DNA of 31,414 nucleotides from Bacteroides sp. UBA7335 (GTDB lineage: Bacteria > Bacteroidota > Bacteroidia > Bacteroidales > Bacteroidaceae): assembly GCA_002471185.1 (NCBI GenBank), contig DKPL01000007.1:1-31414 (forward strand), given 5' to 3'. Of this stretch, positions 25,034-31,414 are shown in pieces. The position numbers were made by a program, and so were the translations under genes. Each line of letters starts with the position of its first letter. Position 1 is the first letter of the stretch. The notes beneath the pieces were generated by a model. The model saw only the letters and a program-made list of their open reading frames with translations, had not been told where the DNA came from and did no database searches.

Positions 25034-25041
25034 CAAATTTA
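25034..25041 (-). promoter_or_regulatory. -7 element of the asmA-yciO operon
   Basis: Reads TAAATTTG on the minus strand, 59 bases upstream of the AsmA-family ATG. No clear -33 TTTG. Confidence 0.45.
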
Positions 25042-25075
25042 ACGAAATGTTTAGAATGTGGTCTAGTAATTCTAG

Positions 25076-25104
25076 AAAAACTCCTTATAACAACTTATGG
25101 AGCT
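25076..25104 (-). terminator. Likely terminator of the helicase gene
   Basis: On the minus strand AGCTCC pairs with GGAGTT (one G-T pair) around an imperfect inner stem, followed by five T (25080 down to 25076). Confidence 0.5.
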
Positions 25105-25110
25105 CTTCTT

Positions 25111-27123
25111 TTAGCTATTATTCTTCTTCTTACGTAGTTCTTGTGCTATGCGCCATTGAAGTTCTGCTGCTTCTTCATGCCCTGCTTTATGAAGCGCATT
25201 GCCAAATAATTCGTGTGCAGTAGCATGATTGGGCTTAAGTGACGTGGCTTTGTCAAAATCACTTATAGCTCCCTCAGTGTTTTCATTTTGTAAGCGAAGT
25301 TTCCCACGATTGTAGAAAGCCTTAAAGTTTGCCGGTGCAATATTTATGGCTCGTTGGAAGCAATTCTCTGCCTCAAAATAGTCGCCTTGATTAAAAAGAG
25401 TTACTCCTTTACGAATCCAAGCATCTATAAATTCAGGATTGAGATTTAATGCCTTATCATAGTTAGCTAATGCTGCTCTACTATCATGCGCTTGAGTGAT
25501 GCATTCATTTCCCATCAACAGATACTCTTGTGCATAACTTTTGAGTACATTTTGCTGTTCTTTCATGCGTTGCTTTAAAAGCTTATTTTCATCTCGAAGC
25601 GTATTAATCACATTTAGTTTGCGTTGAATCAATCTTCTAGGAGCTGGCTTCTCGATGTCATAGCGCGAGTGAATTGCTCTAAAAAACTGTTCTAAACATT
25701 CTTGCATATCTCCTCGATCAAAAGCCGCTGCTGCTGCTACATATTGCACATCAGCCTGTGCCTGTTTCAACGCTTTGTCAATGGCTTGTCTGTTGTTAAA
25801 GCGAGTCGAAAAGTTCACAATCTCTTGTCGCACAAATATGTCAGAACGGTTGATAGGCTTTCTCAGCTGAATGCCATCTAGTGAAGTACATCGGCTAAGC
25901 GCTACATAAGCTTGACCGCCTGCAAAAACCCCTCCTGTAAAATCAATGACTACACGACTGAAGGTAAGTCCTTGGCTTTTGTGTACCGTGATGGCCCAAG
26001 CCAATCGAATGGGATATTGAGTAAATGTACCTAATACCTCTTCTTCTATTTCCTTCTTCTCTTCATTGTATTTATAACGAATGTTTCGCCATGAGTCAGG
26101 TTTTACGTCGCACTCCTTTCCATCTTCAGTAATAACATAAATGGTACCCTCTTTTTTATCAATTCCCGCGATAGTACCAATTGTGCCATTAACCCATCGA
26201 CGTTCATAATCGTTTTTTATAAAAATAATCTGCGCTCCGGCTTTTAGCATTAACTCTTGCGAAGTGGGCAAACTGCTTTCAGGAAAATCTCCATCAATAA
26301 CTCCCATTAGTTTGGTAGCTTTACCCGGAAGTTCAGCCAACTTTTTATCATTGATGAAATCGACATTATCCCGACGAGTGGCTAATGTGACATACATATC
26401 CTCTTCTGATGGTTCTGCATCTGCTCCATATCGCGTATTTAGCAATTGCATATCTGCTGCATTTGCTGTATTGTTTCGTATGTGGTCTAACACATTGATA
26501 AAAACAGGATCAGATTGCCTATACACCTTTTGCAACTCAATTGAGACTAAATCAATCTCACCAAATACTTTGGCATCGAAAAAGTAAGGAGTAGGGTAGA
26601 CTCGATTCAGTATTTCGCGTTCATCACTTTTTACAACCGGCTCTAGCTGAAAAACATCACCTACCAATAAAATTTGTTTTCCACCAAACGGATCGCGAAG
26701 GTTTCTGGAATAAACACGAAGAATACGATCTACTGCATCAATAATATCAGCTCTCACCATTGATATCTCATCAATGATGACTAACTCTACTTGCTCAATG
26801 AGCTGTCTGTGAGGCTTAGCGTATTTAAAGAAATCGTGTATTCGTCCACGCTGCAAACTTAAGTTTGGATCATCCGGGAGTAGCGGGTAAAAGGGTAGCT
26901 TGAAGAAACTGTGCATGGTACTACCGCCAGCATTGATAGCTGCAATCCCTGTAGGTGCCAGTACTACAAATTTCTTTTTGGTATTGGCACATACATATCG
27001 TAGAAACGTTGACTTACCAGTACCCGCTTTACCGGTAAGAAATACCGATTGGCGTGTATACTGAATTAAGTTCAATGCATCTTGAAACTCTTTATTGGCT
27101 GTGTCTACGGTGTGTGTGCTCAA
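25111..27123 (-). CDS. PIF1-like DNA helicase with C-terminal TPR domain
   Basis: Probable 5'-3' superfamily 1B helicase, 670 residues. Helicase motifs in order are: Walker A GKAGTGKST (31-39), APTGIAA (56-62), Walker B IIDEIS (116-121), GDVFQLEPV (155-163), VHKSQGLTF (380-388) and YVALSRCTS (406-414). The GDxxQL and ALSR motifs are the PIF1/RecD pattern. After the motor come a charged helix (about 510-545) and at least three TPR repeats (about 550-655), a protein-interaction module absent from minimal bacterial PIF1 proteins. It follows the HAD phosphatase gene by 14 nt, so the two share a transcript. Confidence 0.9.
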   Translation of the reverse strand: MSTHTVDTANKEFQDALNLIQYTRQSVFLTGKAGTGKSTFLRYVCANTKKKFVVLAPTGIAAINAGGSTMHSFFKLPFYPLLPDDPNLSLQRGRIHDFFKYAKPHRQLIEQVELVIIDEISMVRADIIDAVDRILRVYSRNLRDPFGGKQILLVGDVFQLEPVVKSDEREILNRVYPTPYFFDAKVFGEIDLVSIELQKVYRQSDPVFINVLDHIRNNTANAADMQLLNTRYGADAEPSEEDMYVTLATRRDNVDFINDKKLAELPGKATKLMGVIDGDFPESSLPTSQELMLKAGAQIIFIKNDYERRWVNGTIGTIAGIDKKEGTIYVITEDGKECDVKPDSWRNIRYKYNEEKKEIEEEVLGTFTQYPIRLAWAITVHKSQGLTFSRVVIDFTGGVFAGGQAYVALSRCTSLDGIQLRKPINRSDIFVRQEIVNFSTRFNNRQAIDKALKQAQADVQYVAAAAAFDRGDMQECLEQFFRAIHSRYDIEKPAPRRLIQRKLNVINTLRDENKLLKQRMKEQQNVLKSYAQEYLLMGNECITQAHDSRAALANYDKALNLNPEFIDAWIRKGVTLFNQGDYFEAENCFQRAINIAPANFKAFYNRGKLRLQNENTEGAISDFDKATSLKPNHATAHELFGNALHKAGHEEAAELQWRIAQELRKKKNNS

Positions 27124-27137
27124 GCGTTATACTGTTT

Positions 27138-27923
27138 TTAGATGATTCCGAAGTGCTCAAGTGCCTTTTTAATTCCATCTTCATCTACCGAAGCGGTCAC
27201 ATAGTTTGCTACAGCTTTTACATCGTCTTTGGCATTGCCCATTGCTACACCAATGGCTGCATGGCGTAGCATACTAATGTCATTACCACCATCACCAAAT
27301 GCCATTGTATCTTCTAGTTTTAAGCCGAAATAGTTAATAATTTCGTCAATGCCTTTTTGTTTGGTATTACCAATGGCTGTGATATCAGCAAAAGCATGAT
27401 ACCATCTTCCGATTTCACAGTTAGGAATGAGGTGGTGAATTTCGTCTTCTTGCTGTTGAGTGATAAATGGAGTTATTTGGAAAATTTCGCTAGCTGTAGC
27501 CTCTTCGAGCGATTTAGTCGGTATTGTATCAACGTGCAAATAGTCGTAGAAAATCTCTTTAACCATTTCGTTAGGCTGACAAACTGCAATGTTGTGCTCG
27601 TTTACAAAGATGCACGCATAATTATTTTCGCGGCAAATCTCTCCTAGCGCAATAGCCTCATTGTGCGGGATAGCGCTTTTGTACACTACATGATCTCCTA
27701 CAAAACAATAAGCACCGTTCATGGTGATGTATCCGTCAATAATTCCTAGTGACTGAATTGATTCTAAATTATTGATGATTGCTTTGGGGCGTCCTGTAGC
27801 GATAAATATACGATGACCATTGCGGTGTGCAGCTTTTAGTGCTTCAATGGTCGATTCTGGAATAGTGTGGGTGCCGAAACTAACTAAAGTTCCGTCTATA
27901 TCGAAAAATAGAGCTTTTGTCAT
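27138..27923 (-). CDS. Cof-type HAD-IIB sugar phosphatase (BT4131-like)
   Basis: A 261-residue cytosolic phosphatase. Motif I is FFDIDGTLV (nucleophile D8, acid/base D10), motif II is IFIATGRPK, the conserved lysine is in TKQKGIDEI, and motif IV is FGDGGNDISML. The C2B cap lies between about residues 80 and 185. From memory the sequence is very close to BT4131 of B. thetaiotaomicron, a structurally characterised hexose-phosphate phosphatase of the same length. The neighbouring helicase gene is 14 nt downstream; no functional link is obvious. Confidence 0.92.
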   Translation of the reverse strand: MTKALFFDIDGTLVSFGTHTIPESTIEALKAAHRNGHRIFIATGRPKAIINNLESIQSLGIIDGYITMNGAYCFVGDHVVYKSAIPHNEAIALGEICRENNYACIFVNEHNIAVCQPNEMVKEIFYDYLHVDTIPTKSLEEATASEIFQITPFITQQQEDEIHHLIPNCEIGRWYHAFADITAIGNTKQKGIDEIINYFGLKLEDTMAFGDGGNDISMLRHAAIGVAMGNAKDDVKAVANYVTASVDEDGIKKALEHFGII

Positions 27924-27946
27924 AAGGCAATTCTTTAATTACGATG

Positions 27947-27954
27947 CAAAAATA
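27947..27954 (-). promoter_or_regulatory. -7 element of the HAD-IIB/helicase operon
   Basis: Reads TATTTTTG on the minus strand, 23 bases before the HAD ATG. No clear -33 box. Confidence 0.45.
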
Positions 27955-28052
27955 CGAAAAAGATACCCCTTACCTCTACCATAACTGTGGTAATTTTACC
28001 CAAAAGTTGCTGTTTTTTCTTCTTTTAGTTTTCTTTATGTGATGTTGAATTG

Positions 28053-28060
28053 TACATTTG
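28053..28060 (+). promoter_or_regulatory. -7 element of the C-S lyase gene
   Basis: TACATTTG matches TAnnTTTG and lies 29 bases before the ATG. No clear -33 TTTG at normal distance. Confidence 0.5.
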
Positions 28061-28089
28061 TCCAAGATTAAAAATGAAAGTTAACTATT

Positions 28090-29262
28090 ATGAAATACAA
28101 TTTCGATGAAGTGATTGATCGGAAAGCTACCGATTCGGTTAAGTGGGATGGCATAACAGAACGTTGGGGACGCAATGATTTAACTCCAATGTGGGTGGCA
28201 GATATGGATTTTCGTACTGCTCCTTTTGTGATTGAAGCCTTAAAAAAACGACTAGATCACGAGGTGTTAGGCTATACATTTGCATGCAACGAATGGTATA
28301 CTTCTATTATTGATTGGGTGAAAAATCGCTATGGGTGGAGTGTGAACCGAGATATGTTGACTTTTATGCCTGGCATAGTGCGCGGGTTGGCTTTTGCTAT
28401 CCAGTGTTTTACCCAAAAAGGAGATAAGGTTTTAGTGATGCCTCCTGTTTATCACCCATTCTTTTTGGTGACTGAGCACAATGAGCGCGAAGTGGTTTAC
28501 TCTCCACTTCAGTTAATCGATGGACAGTATCATATCGATTTTGAACGTTTACGACGCGATGTTCAAGGATGCAAATTACTTATTCTTAGCAATCCTCACA
28601 ATCCCGGAGGTCGTGTTTGGACTCGCGAAGAGCTATCTGCTTTAGCCGATATTTGTCAAGAGAGTGGCACAATTGTTATCTCTGATGAGATTCATGCCGA
28701 TTTAACTCTTCCTCCCTATCAACACACTACTTACGCTATGGTGTCTGAAAAGGCTCGGATGAATTCTCTTATTTTTATGTCTCCCAGCAAAGCATTTAAC
28801 ATGCCTGGTTTGGCTAGTTCGTATTGTATTATCGAAAATGAGCAACTTCGTCATCGTTTTCAAGCCTATATGCAAGCCAGTGAATTTAGCGAAGGTCATT
28901 TGTTTGCTTATCTTAGTGTAGCTGCTGCTTATAGCAATGGTACTGACTGGCTAAATCAGGTAGTCGAATACATTCGTCAGAATATCGACTTCACTGAAGA
29001 TTACCTATGCCAATGCATACCGCAGATTAAGATGGTTCGTCCGCAAGCCTCTTATTTAATCTTTTTAGATTGTCGGCAGTTGGGCTTATCGCAAGAAGGA
29101 CTCAATCATCTATTTGCTGAAGAAGCACACCTAGCCCTCAATGACGGTACGGTGTTTGGCAAAGAAGGAGAGGGTTTTATGCGGTTAAATGTTGCTTGTC
29201 CACGCACTGTGCTAGAGACTGCTTTAAAACAACTAAAAGAGGCGGTAGATCGATTAAAATAA
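28090..29262 (+). CDS. PatB/MalY-type pyridoxal-phosphate C-S lyase (cystathionine beta-lyase-like)
   Basis: Fold-type I PLP enzyme, 390 residues, that probably cleaves the beta C-S bond of cystathionine or cysteine. Family marks are MWVADMDFRTAPFV near the N-terminus, SNPHNPGGRVW, the PLP-ring aspartate in ISDEIHADL, and the Schiff-base lysine K234 in MSPSKAFNMPGL. MalY/PatB members often release homocysteine, pyruvate and ammonia from cystathionine. The sulfhydrylase gene 0.7 kb away and the Lrp gene between them support sulfur amino acid metabolism. Annotation as a generic aminotransferase would be too vague, but true substrate is inferred. Confidence 0.9.
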   Translation: MKYNFDEVIDRKATDSVKWDGITERWGRNDLTPMWVADMDFRTAPFVIEALKKRLDHEVLGYTFACNEWYTSIIDWVKNRYGWSVNRDMLTFMPGIVRGLAFAIQCFTQKGDKVLVMPPVYHPFFLVTEHNEREVVYSPLQLIDGQYHIDFERLRRDVQGCKLLILSNPHNPGGRVWTREELSALADICQESGTIVISDEIHADLTLPPYQHTTYAMVSEKARMNSLIFMSPSKAFNMPGLASSYCIIENEQLRHRFQAYMQASEFSEGHLFAYLSVAAAYSNGTDWLNQVVEYIRQNIDFTEDYLCQCIPQIKMVRPQASYLIFLDCRQLGLSQEGLNHLFAEEAHLALNDGTVFGKEGEGFMRLNVACPRTVLETALKQLKEAVDRLK

Positions 29263-29266
29263 ACAT

Positions 29267-29305
29267 CAAAAGCGTTGTCTAATCTAAAATAAGACAACGC
29301 TTTTT
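29267..29305. terminator. Bidirectional terminator between C-S lyase and lrp-like genes
   Basis: AAAGCGTTGTCT (29269-29280) and AGACAACGCTTT (29292-29303) form a perfect 12-bp stem with an 11-nt loop. T-run on the plus strand and A-run on the minus side serve both convergent genes. Confidence 0.9.
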
Positions 29306-29307
29306 CT

Positions 29308-29781
29308 TTAGATATGTATGCCATAAGCATGCTTCACCTCATCCATCACAAAGGTACTTTCTAATGATCCTAAGCTATCTATTGTTCCCAATACATTCAA
29401 GATAAACTCTTGATAGTACTTCATATTTGGTGCATGTATTTTTAGTAAGTAGTCAAAATTTCCCGATATATTATAACACTCAGTCACTTCGGGTATATCT
29501 TTAATAACTTTTATAAACTCTGCTGCAATATCGCGGTTCAGTCGTCTAAGTTTTACGTTGCAGAACACCACAAATCCTTGGTTTAGCTTATCTGCATCGA
29601 GCACTGCAATGTATTTTTTGATGTAACCATTGTTTTCTAATCGTTTCAGTCGCTCAAAAACAGGTGTAGAAGAGAGACTAACTTGTGATGCAAGCTCTTT
29701 TGTAGTAAGGCGAGCATTCTCTTGCAAAGTGCGTAGTATTTGCAAGTCTACTTTATCCAATTTATCAGTTTGAGTTGCCAT
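29308..29781 (-). CDS. Lrp/AsnC-family transcriptional regulator
   Basis: A 157-residue regulator, normal Lrp length, starting MATQTDKLDKVDLQIL. The N-terminal winged helix-turn-helix covers about 8-60 (LTTKELASQVSLSSTPVFERLKRLENNGYI), and the ligand-binding RAM domain about 70-145 (GNFDYLLKIHAPNMKYYQEF). The frame extends 23 codons upstream, but a TAAATTTG -7 box at 29848-29855 overlaps that longer start, which supports the ATG at 29781. It is divergent from the sulfhydrylase gene with a 174-bp shared region, so it probably controls that gene and itself in response to an amino acid. Confidence 0.92.
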   Translation of the reverse strand: MATQTDKLDKVDLQILRTLQENARLTTKELASQVSLSSTPVFERLKRLENNGYIKKYIAVLDADKLNQGFVVFCNVKLRRLNRDIAAEFIKVIKDIPEVTECYNISGNFDYLLKIHAPNMKYYQEFILNVLGTIDSLGSLESTFVMDEVKHAYGIHI

Positions 29782-29847
29782 AGAATGATATTCTTTTAGA
29801 GTATGAATATTAGGATGGTAATATGATATTTGTTCTATTATTAGCTG

Positions 29848-29855
29848 CAAATTTA
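29848..29855 (-). promoter_or_regulatory. -7 element of the lrp-like gene
   Basis: Reads TAAATTTG on the minus strand, 66 bases upstream of the chosen ATG. Confidence 0.5.
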
Positions 29856-29882
29856 GTTATATATTCTTTATTTTTAATATAT

Positions 29883-29914
29883 ATTGTTTTATATTTCTGT
29901 ATAATGTAGTTTTG
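29883..29914 (+). promoter_or_regulatory. Promoter of the O-acetylhomoserine sulfhydrylase gene
   Basis: ATTG (29883-29886, three of four bases of TTTG), then 20 bp, then TAGTTTTG (29907-29914). It faces away from the Lrp promoter; the very AT-rich 28 bp between the two -7 boxes of this divergent pair is a likely Lrp binding region. Confidence 0.55.
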
Positions 29915-29955
29915 CAAGAAAATAAAATAATATTTATCAATAAAAATATATCGTT

Positions 29956-31242
29956 ATGGCAACAAAGAAATTTCGTTTTGAGACATTGCAACTTCATGTA
30001 GGTCAAGAACAACCCGATCCGGCAACAGATGCTCGTGCGGTGCCGATCTATCAAACTACCTCTTATGTATTTCGTAACTCTGCTCATGCTGCTGCTCGCT
30101 TTGGCTTACAAGATTCCGGTAACATTTATGGGAGATTGACCAATTCTACGCAAGGAGTTTTCGAGCAGCGTGTAGCTGCTCTCGAAGGAGGGGTGGCTGG
30201 ACTAGCAGTTGCTTCGGGAGCTGCTGCCATTACGTATGCGTTCGAAAACATCACTCGTGCAGGCGACCACATTGTGGCAGCCAAAACCATTTATGGAGGG
30301 TCATACAACCTTTTGGCTCATACACTACCTGCCTATGGTGTGACTACTACTTTTGTTGATCCTTCCGATTTATCTAACTTCGAGAAGGCTATACAACCCA
30401 ACACTAAAGCGGTATTCATTGAGTCGTTAGGCAACCCACACTCTAATATTATAGATATTCAGGCGGTTGCCGATATCGCTCATCGTCATCATATTCCTTT
30501 AATTATTGATAATACATTTGGAACTCCCTATCTTATTCGTCCTATTGAGCATGGGGCAGATATTGTCGTTCATTCTGCTACCAAGTTCATTGGTGGACAT
30601 GGTTCATCATTGGGAGGAGTCATCGTAGATTCCGGTAAATTTGATTGGGTAGCTTCTGGAAAATTTCCTCAATTGACAGAACCCGATCCAAGTTATCATG
30701 GGGTGCGTTTTGTTGATGCTGCCGGTCCGGCTGCCTATGCTGTTCGTATTCGCGCTGTATTGCTACGCGATACGGGTGCAGCTATAAGTCCTTTTAATGC
30801 TTTTATTCTGCTGCAAGGACTTGAAACTTTATCGCTTCGTGTTGAGCGTCATGTAGAAAATGCATTGAAAGTTGTTGAGTTTCTGAGTAAGCATCCTAAA
30901 GTTAAGAAAGTCAATCATCCGTCTCTTTCAACACATCCCGATCATCAACGCTATACCCATTATTTCTCTCAAGGAGCTGGTTCCATTTTTACGTTCGAGA
31001 TTAATGGTGGACAAGAAGAGGCTCATCGCTTTATCGATAGCTTAGAGATTTTTTCATTGCTTGCCAATGTGGCCGATGTCAAGTCGTTGGTTATTCACCC
31101 AGCTACCACTACTCATTCACAACTTAATGCTACTGAGCTTCAGGAACAACAGATCTATCCAGGAACTGTGCGTTTGTCTATTGGTACTGAGCATATTGAT
31201 GATATTTTAGAAGACTTGGCTCAAGCTCTTGATAGAGTCTAA
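29956..31242 (+). CDS. O-acetylhomoserine sulfhydrylase (Cys/Met metabolism PLP enzyme)
   Basis: Converts O-acetylhomoserine and sulfide to homocysteine, the direct sulfhydrylation route to methionine. The 428-residue protein has the family start FETLQLHVGQEQPDPATDARAVPIYQTTSY, the GRLTNSTQGVFEQRVAALEGG segment, IIDNTFGTPYL, and the PLP lysine K210 in SATKFIGGHG. Length and the GxxPDPxTxA start match O-acetylhomoserine rather than cystathionine enzymes of the family. It is divergent from the Lrp-type regulator and near a PatB-type C-S lyase. Start at 29956 follows AT-rich leader typical of the phylum. Confidence 0.93.
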   Translation: MATKKFRFETLQLHVGQEQPDPATDARAVPIYQTTSYVFRNSAHAAARFGLQDSGNIYGRLTNSTQGVFEQRVAALEGGVAGLAVASGAAAITYAFENITRAGDHIVAAKTIYGGSYNLLAHTLPAYGVTTTFVDPSDLSNFEKAIQPNTKAVFIESLGNPHSNIIDIQAVADIAHRHHIPLIIDNTFGTPYLIRPIEHGADIVVHSATKFIGGHGSSLGGVIVDSGKFDWVASGKFPQLTEPDPSYHGVRFVDAAGPAAYAVRIRAVLLRDTGAAISPFNAFILLQGLETLSLRVERHVENALKVVEFLSKHPKVKKVNHPSLSTHPDHQRYTHYFSQGAGSIFTFEINGGQEEAHRFIDSLEIFSLLANVADVKSLVIHPATTTHSQLNATELQEQQIYPGTVRLSIGTEHIDDILEDLAQALDRV

Positions 31243-31322
31243 TTTTGTTTGATTATTATTGGCAATACTAGGTATTTGTTTGATTTGTTTTTAGGACAGA
31301 AAATCATTTTGCAGTTTTATTT

Positions 31323-31364
31323 AAAGTCTATTCCGTTTATAAAATAATGGGATAGGCTTTTTTA
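31323..31364 (+). terminator. Terminator of the sulfhydrylase gene
   Basis: AAAGTCTATTCC (31323-31334) pairs with GGGATAGGCTTT (31349-31360) with two G-T pairs, followed by more T. The remaining sequence to 31414 shows no gene. Confidence 0.7.
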
Positions 31365-31414
31365 TTATTAATATCTTGAGATATTCGATATCCTTTATTT
31401 AGTGATTAAGGGAA

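Overview
The window looks like the chromosome of a Bacteroides-type member of the Bacteroidales. It is AT-rich. Many genes are preceded by the phylum-specific -7 promoter element TAnnTTTG. It carries a SusC/SusD pair with surface lipoproteins, a Bacteroidetes-type AsmA protein, and a HAD phosphatase that closely resembles (from memory) BT4131 of B. thetaiotaomicron. I see no rRNA, tRNA, CRISPR array, insertion sequence or phage gene. The species cannot be named from sequence alone.

Layout. (1) 1-5342, housekeeping: the 3' part of dipeptidyl peptidase IV abutting lipA, a membrane protein with a Nudix-like tail, an RsmI-family methyltransferase and fabI. (2) 5428-21720, a polysaccharide utilisation region that probably targets acetylated, arabinose-bearing pectin. 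It holds a GH28 lipoprotein, a DUF4861 protein, a small secreted carbohydrate-binding-like protein, a GH43 enzyme, a phosphoglycolate-phosphatase-like HAD protein, two serine esterases (one CE7), then susC, susD and a beta-helix surface lipoprotein. The four upstream degradative/binding genes each end in their own hairpin terminator, while susC-susD-lipoprotein form one operon closed by a 15-bp perfect terminator. (3) 21801-27923, minus-strand housekeeping: AsmA plus YciO, and a HAD-IIB phosphatase plus a PIF1-type helicase with C-terminal TPRs. (4) 28090-31242, sulfur amino acid metabolism: a PatB/MalY-type C-S lyase, an Lrp/AsnC regulator, and a divergent O-acetylhomoserine sulfhydrylase.

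The most interesting signal is regulatory. Promoters of GH28 (5483), the small secreted protein (8706), GH43 (9585) and susC (14713) share a block whose start lies exactly 55 nt upstream of the -7 box. In three of them it reads ACAAAAA(A/G)T(A/G)CA(C/A); the GH43 version is divergent. Within the block a pentamer of the type T-n-C-A-C recurs with exactly 21-bp spacing, at -47 and -26 relative to the -7 box. None of the four has a well-placed -33 TTTG box. This geometry is what an AraC-type activator (the output domain of Bacteroides hybrid two-component systems) would be expected to use, yet no such regulator is encoded here. The GH28 transcript also appears to have a leader of about 190 nt with a long hairpin capped by a GUGA tetraloop.

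Likely cooperation: the SusC/SusD pair and the beta-helix lipoprotein bind and import pectic oligosaccharides. GH28 cuts galacturonan or rhamnogalacturonan, GH43 removes arabinose- or xylose-type side groups, and the two esterases remove acetyl groups. The DUF4861 protein and the small secreted protein have unproven roles. No polysaccharide lyase, GH105 or regulator is present, so the locus is incomplete or works with genes elsewhere.
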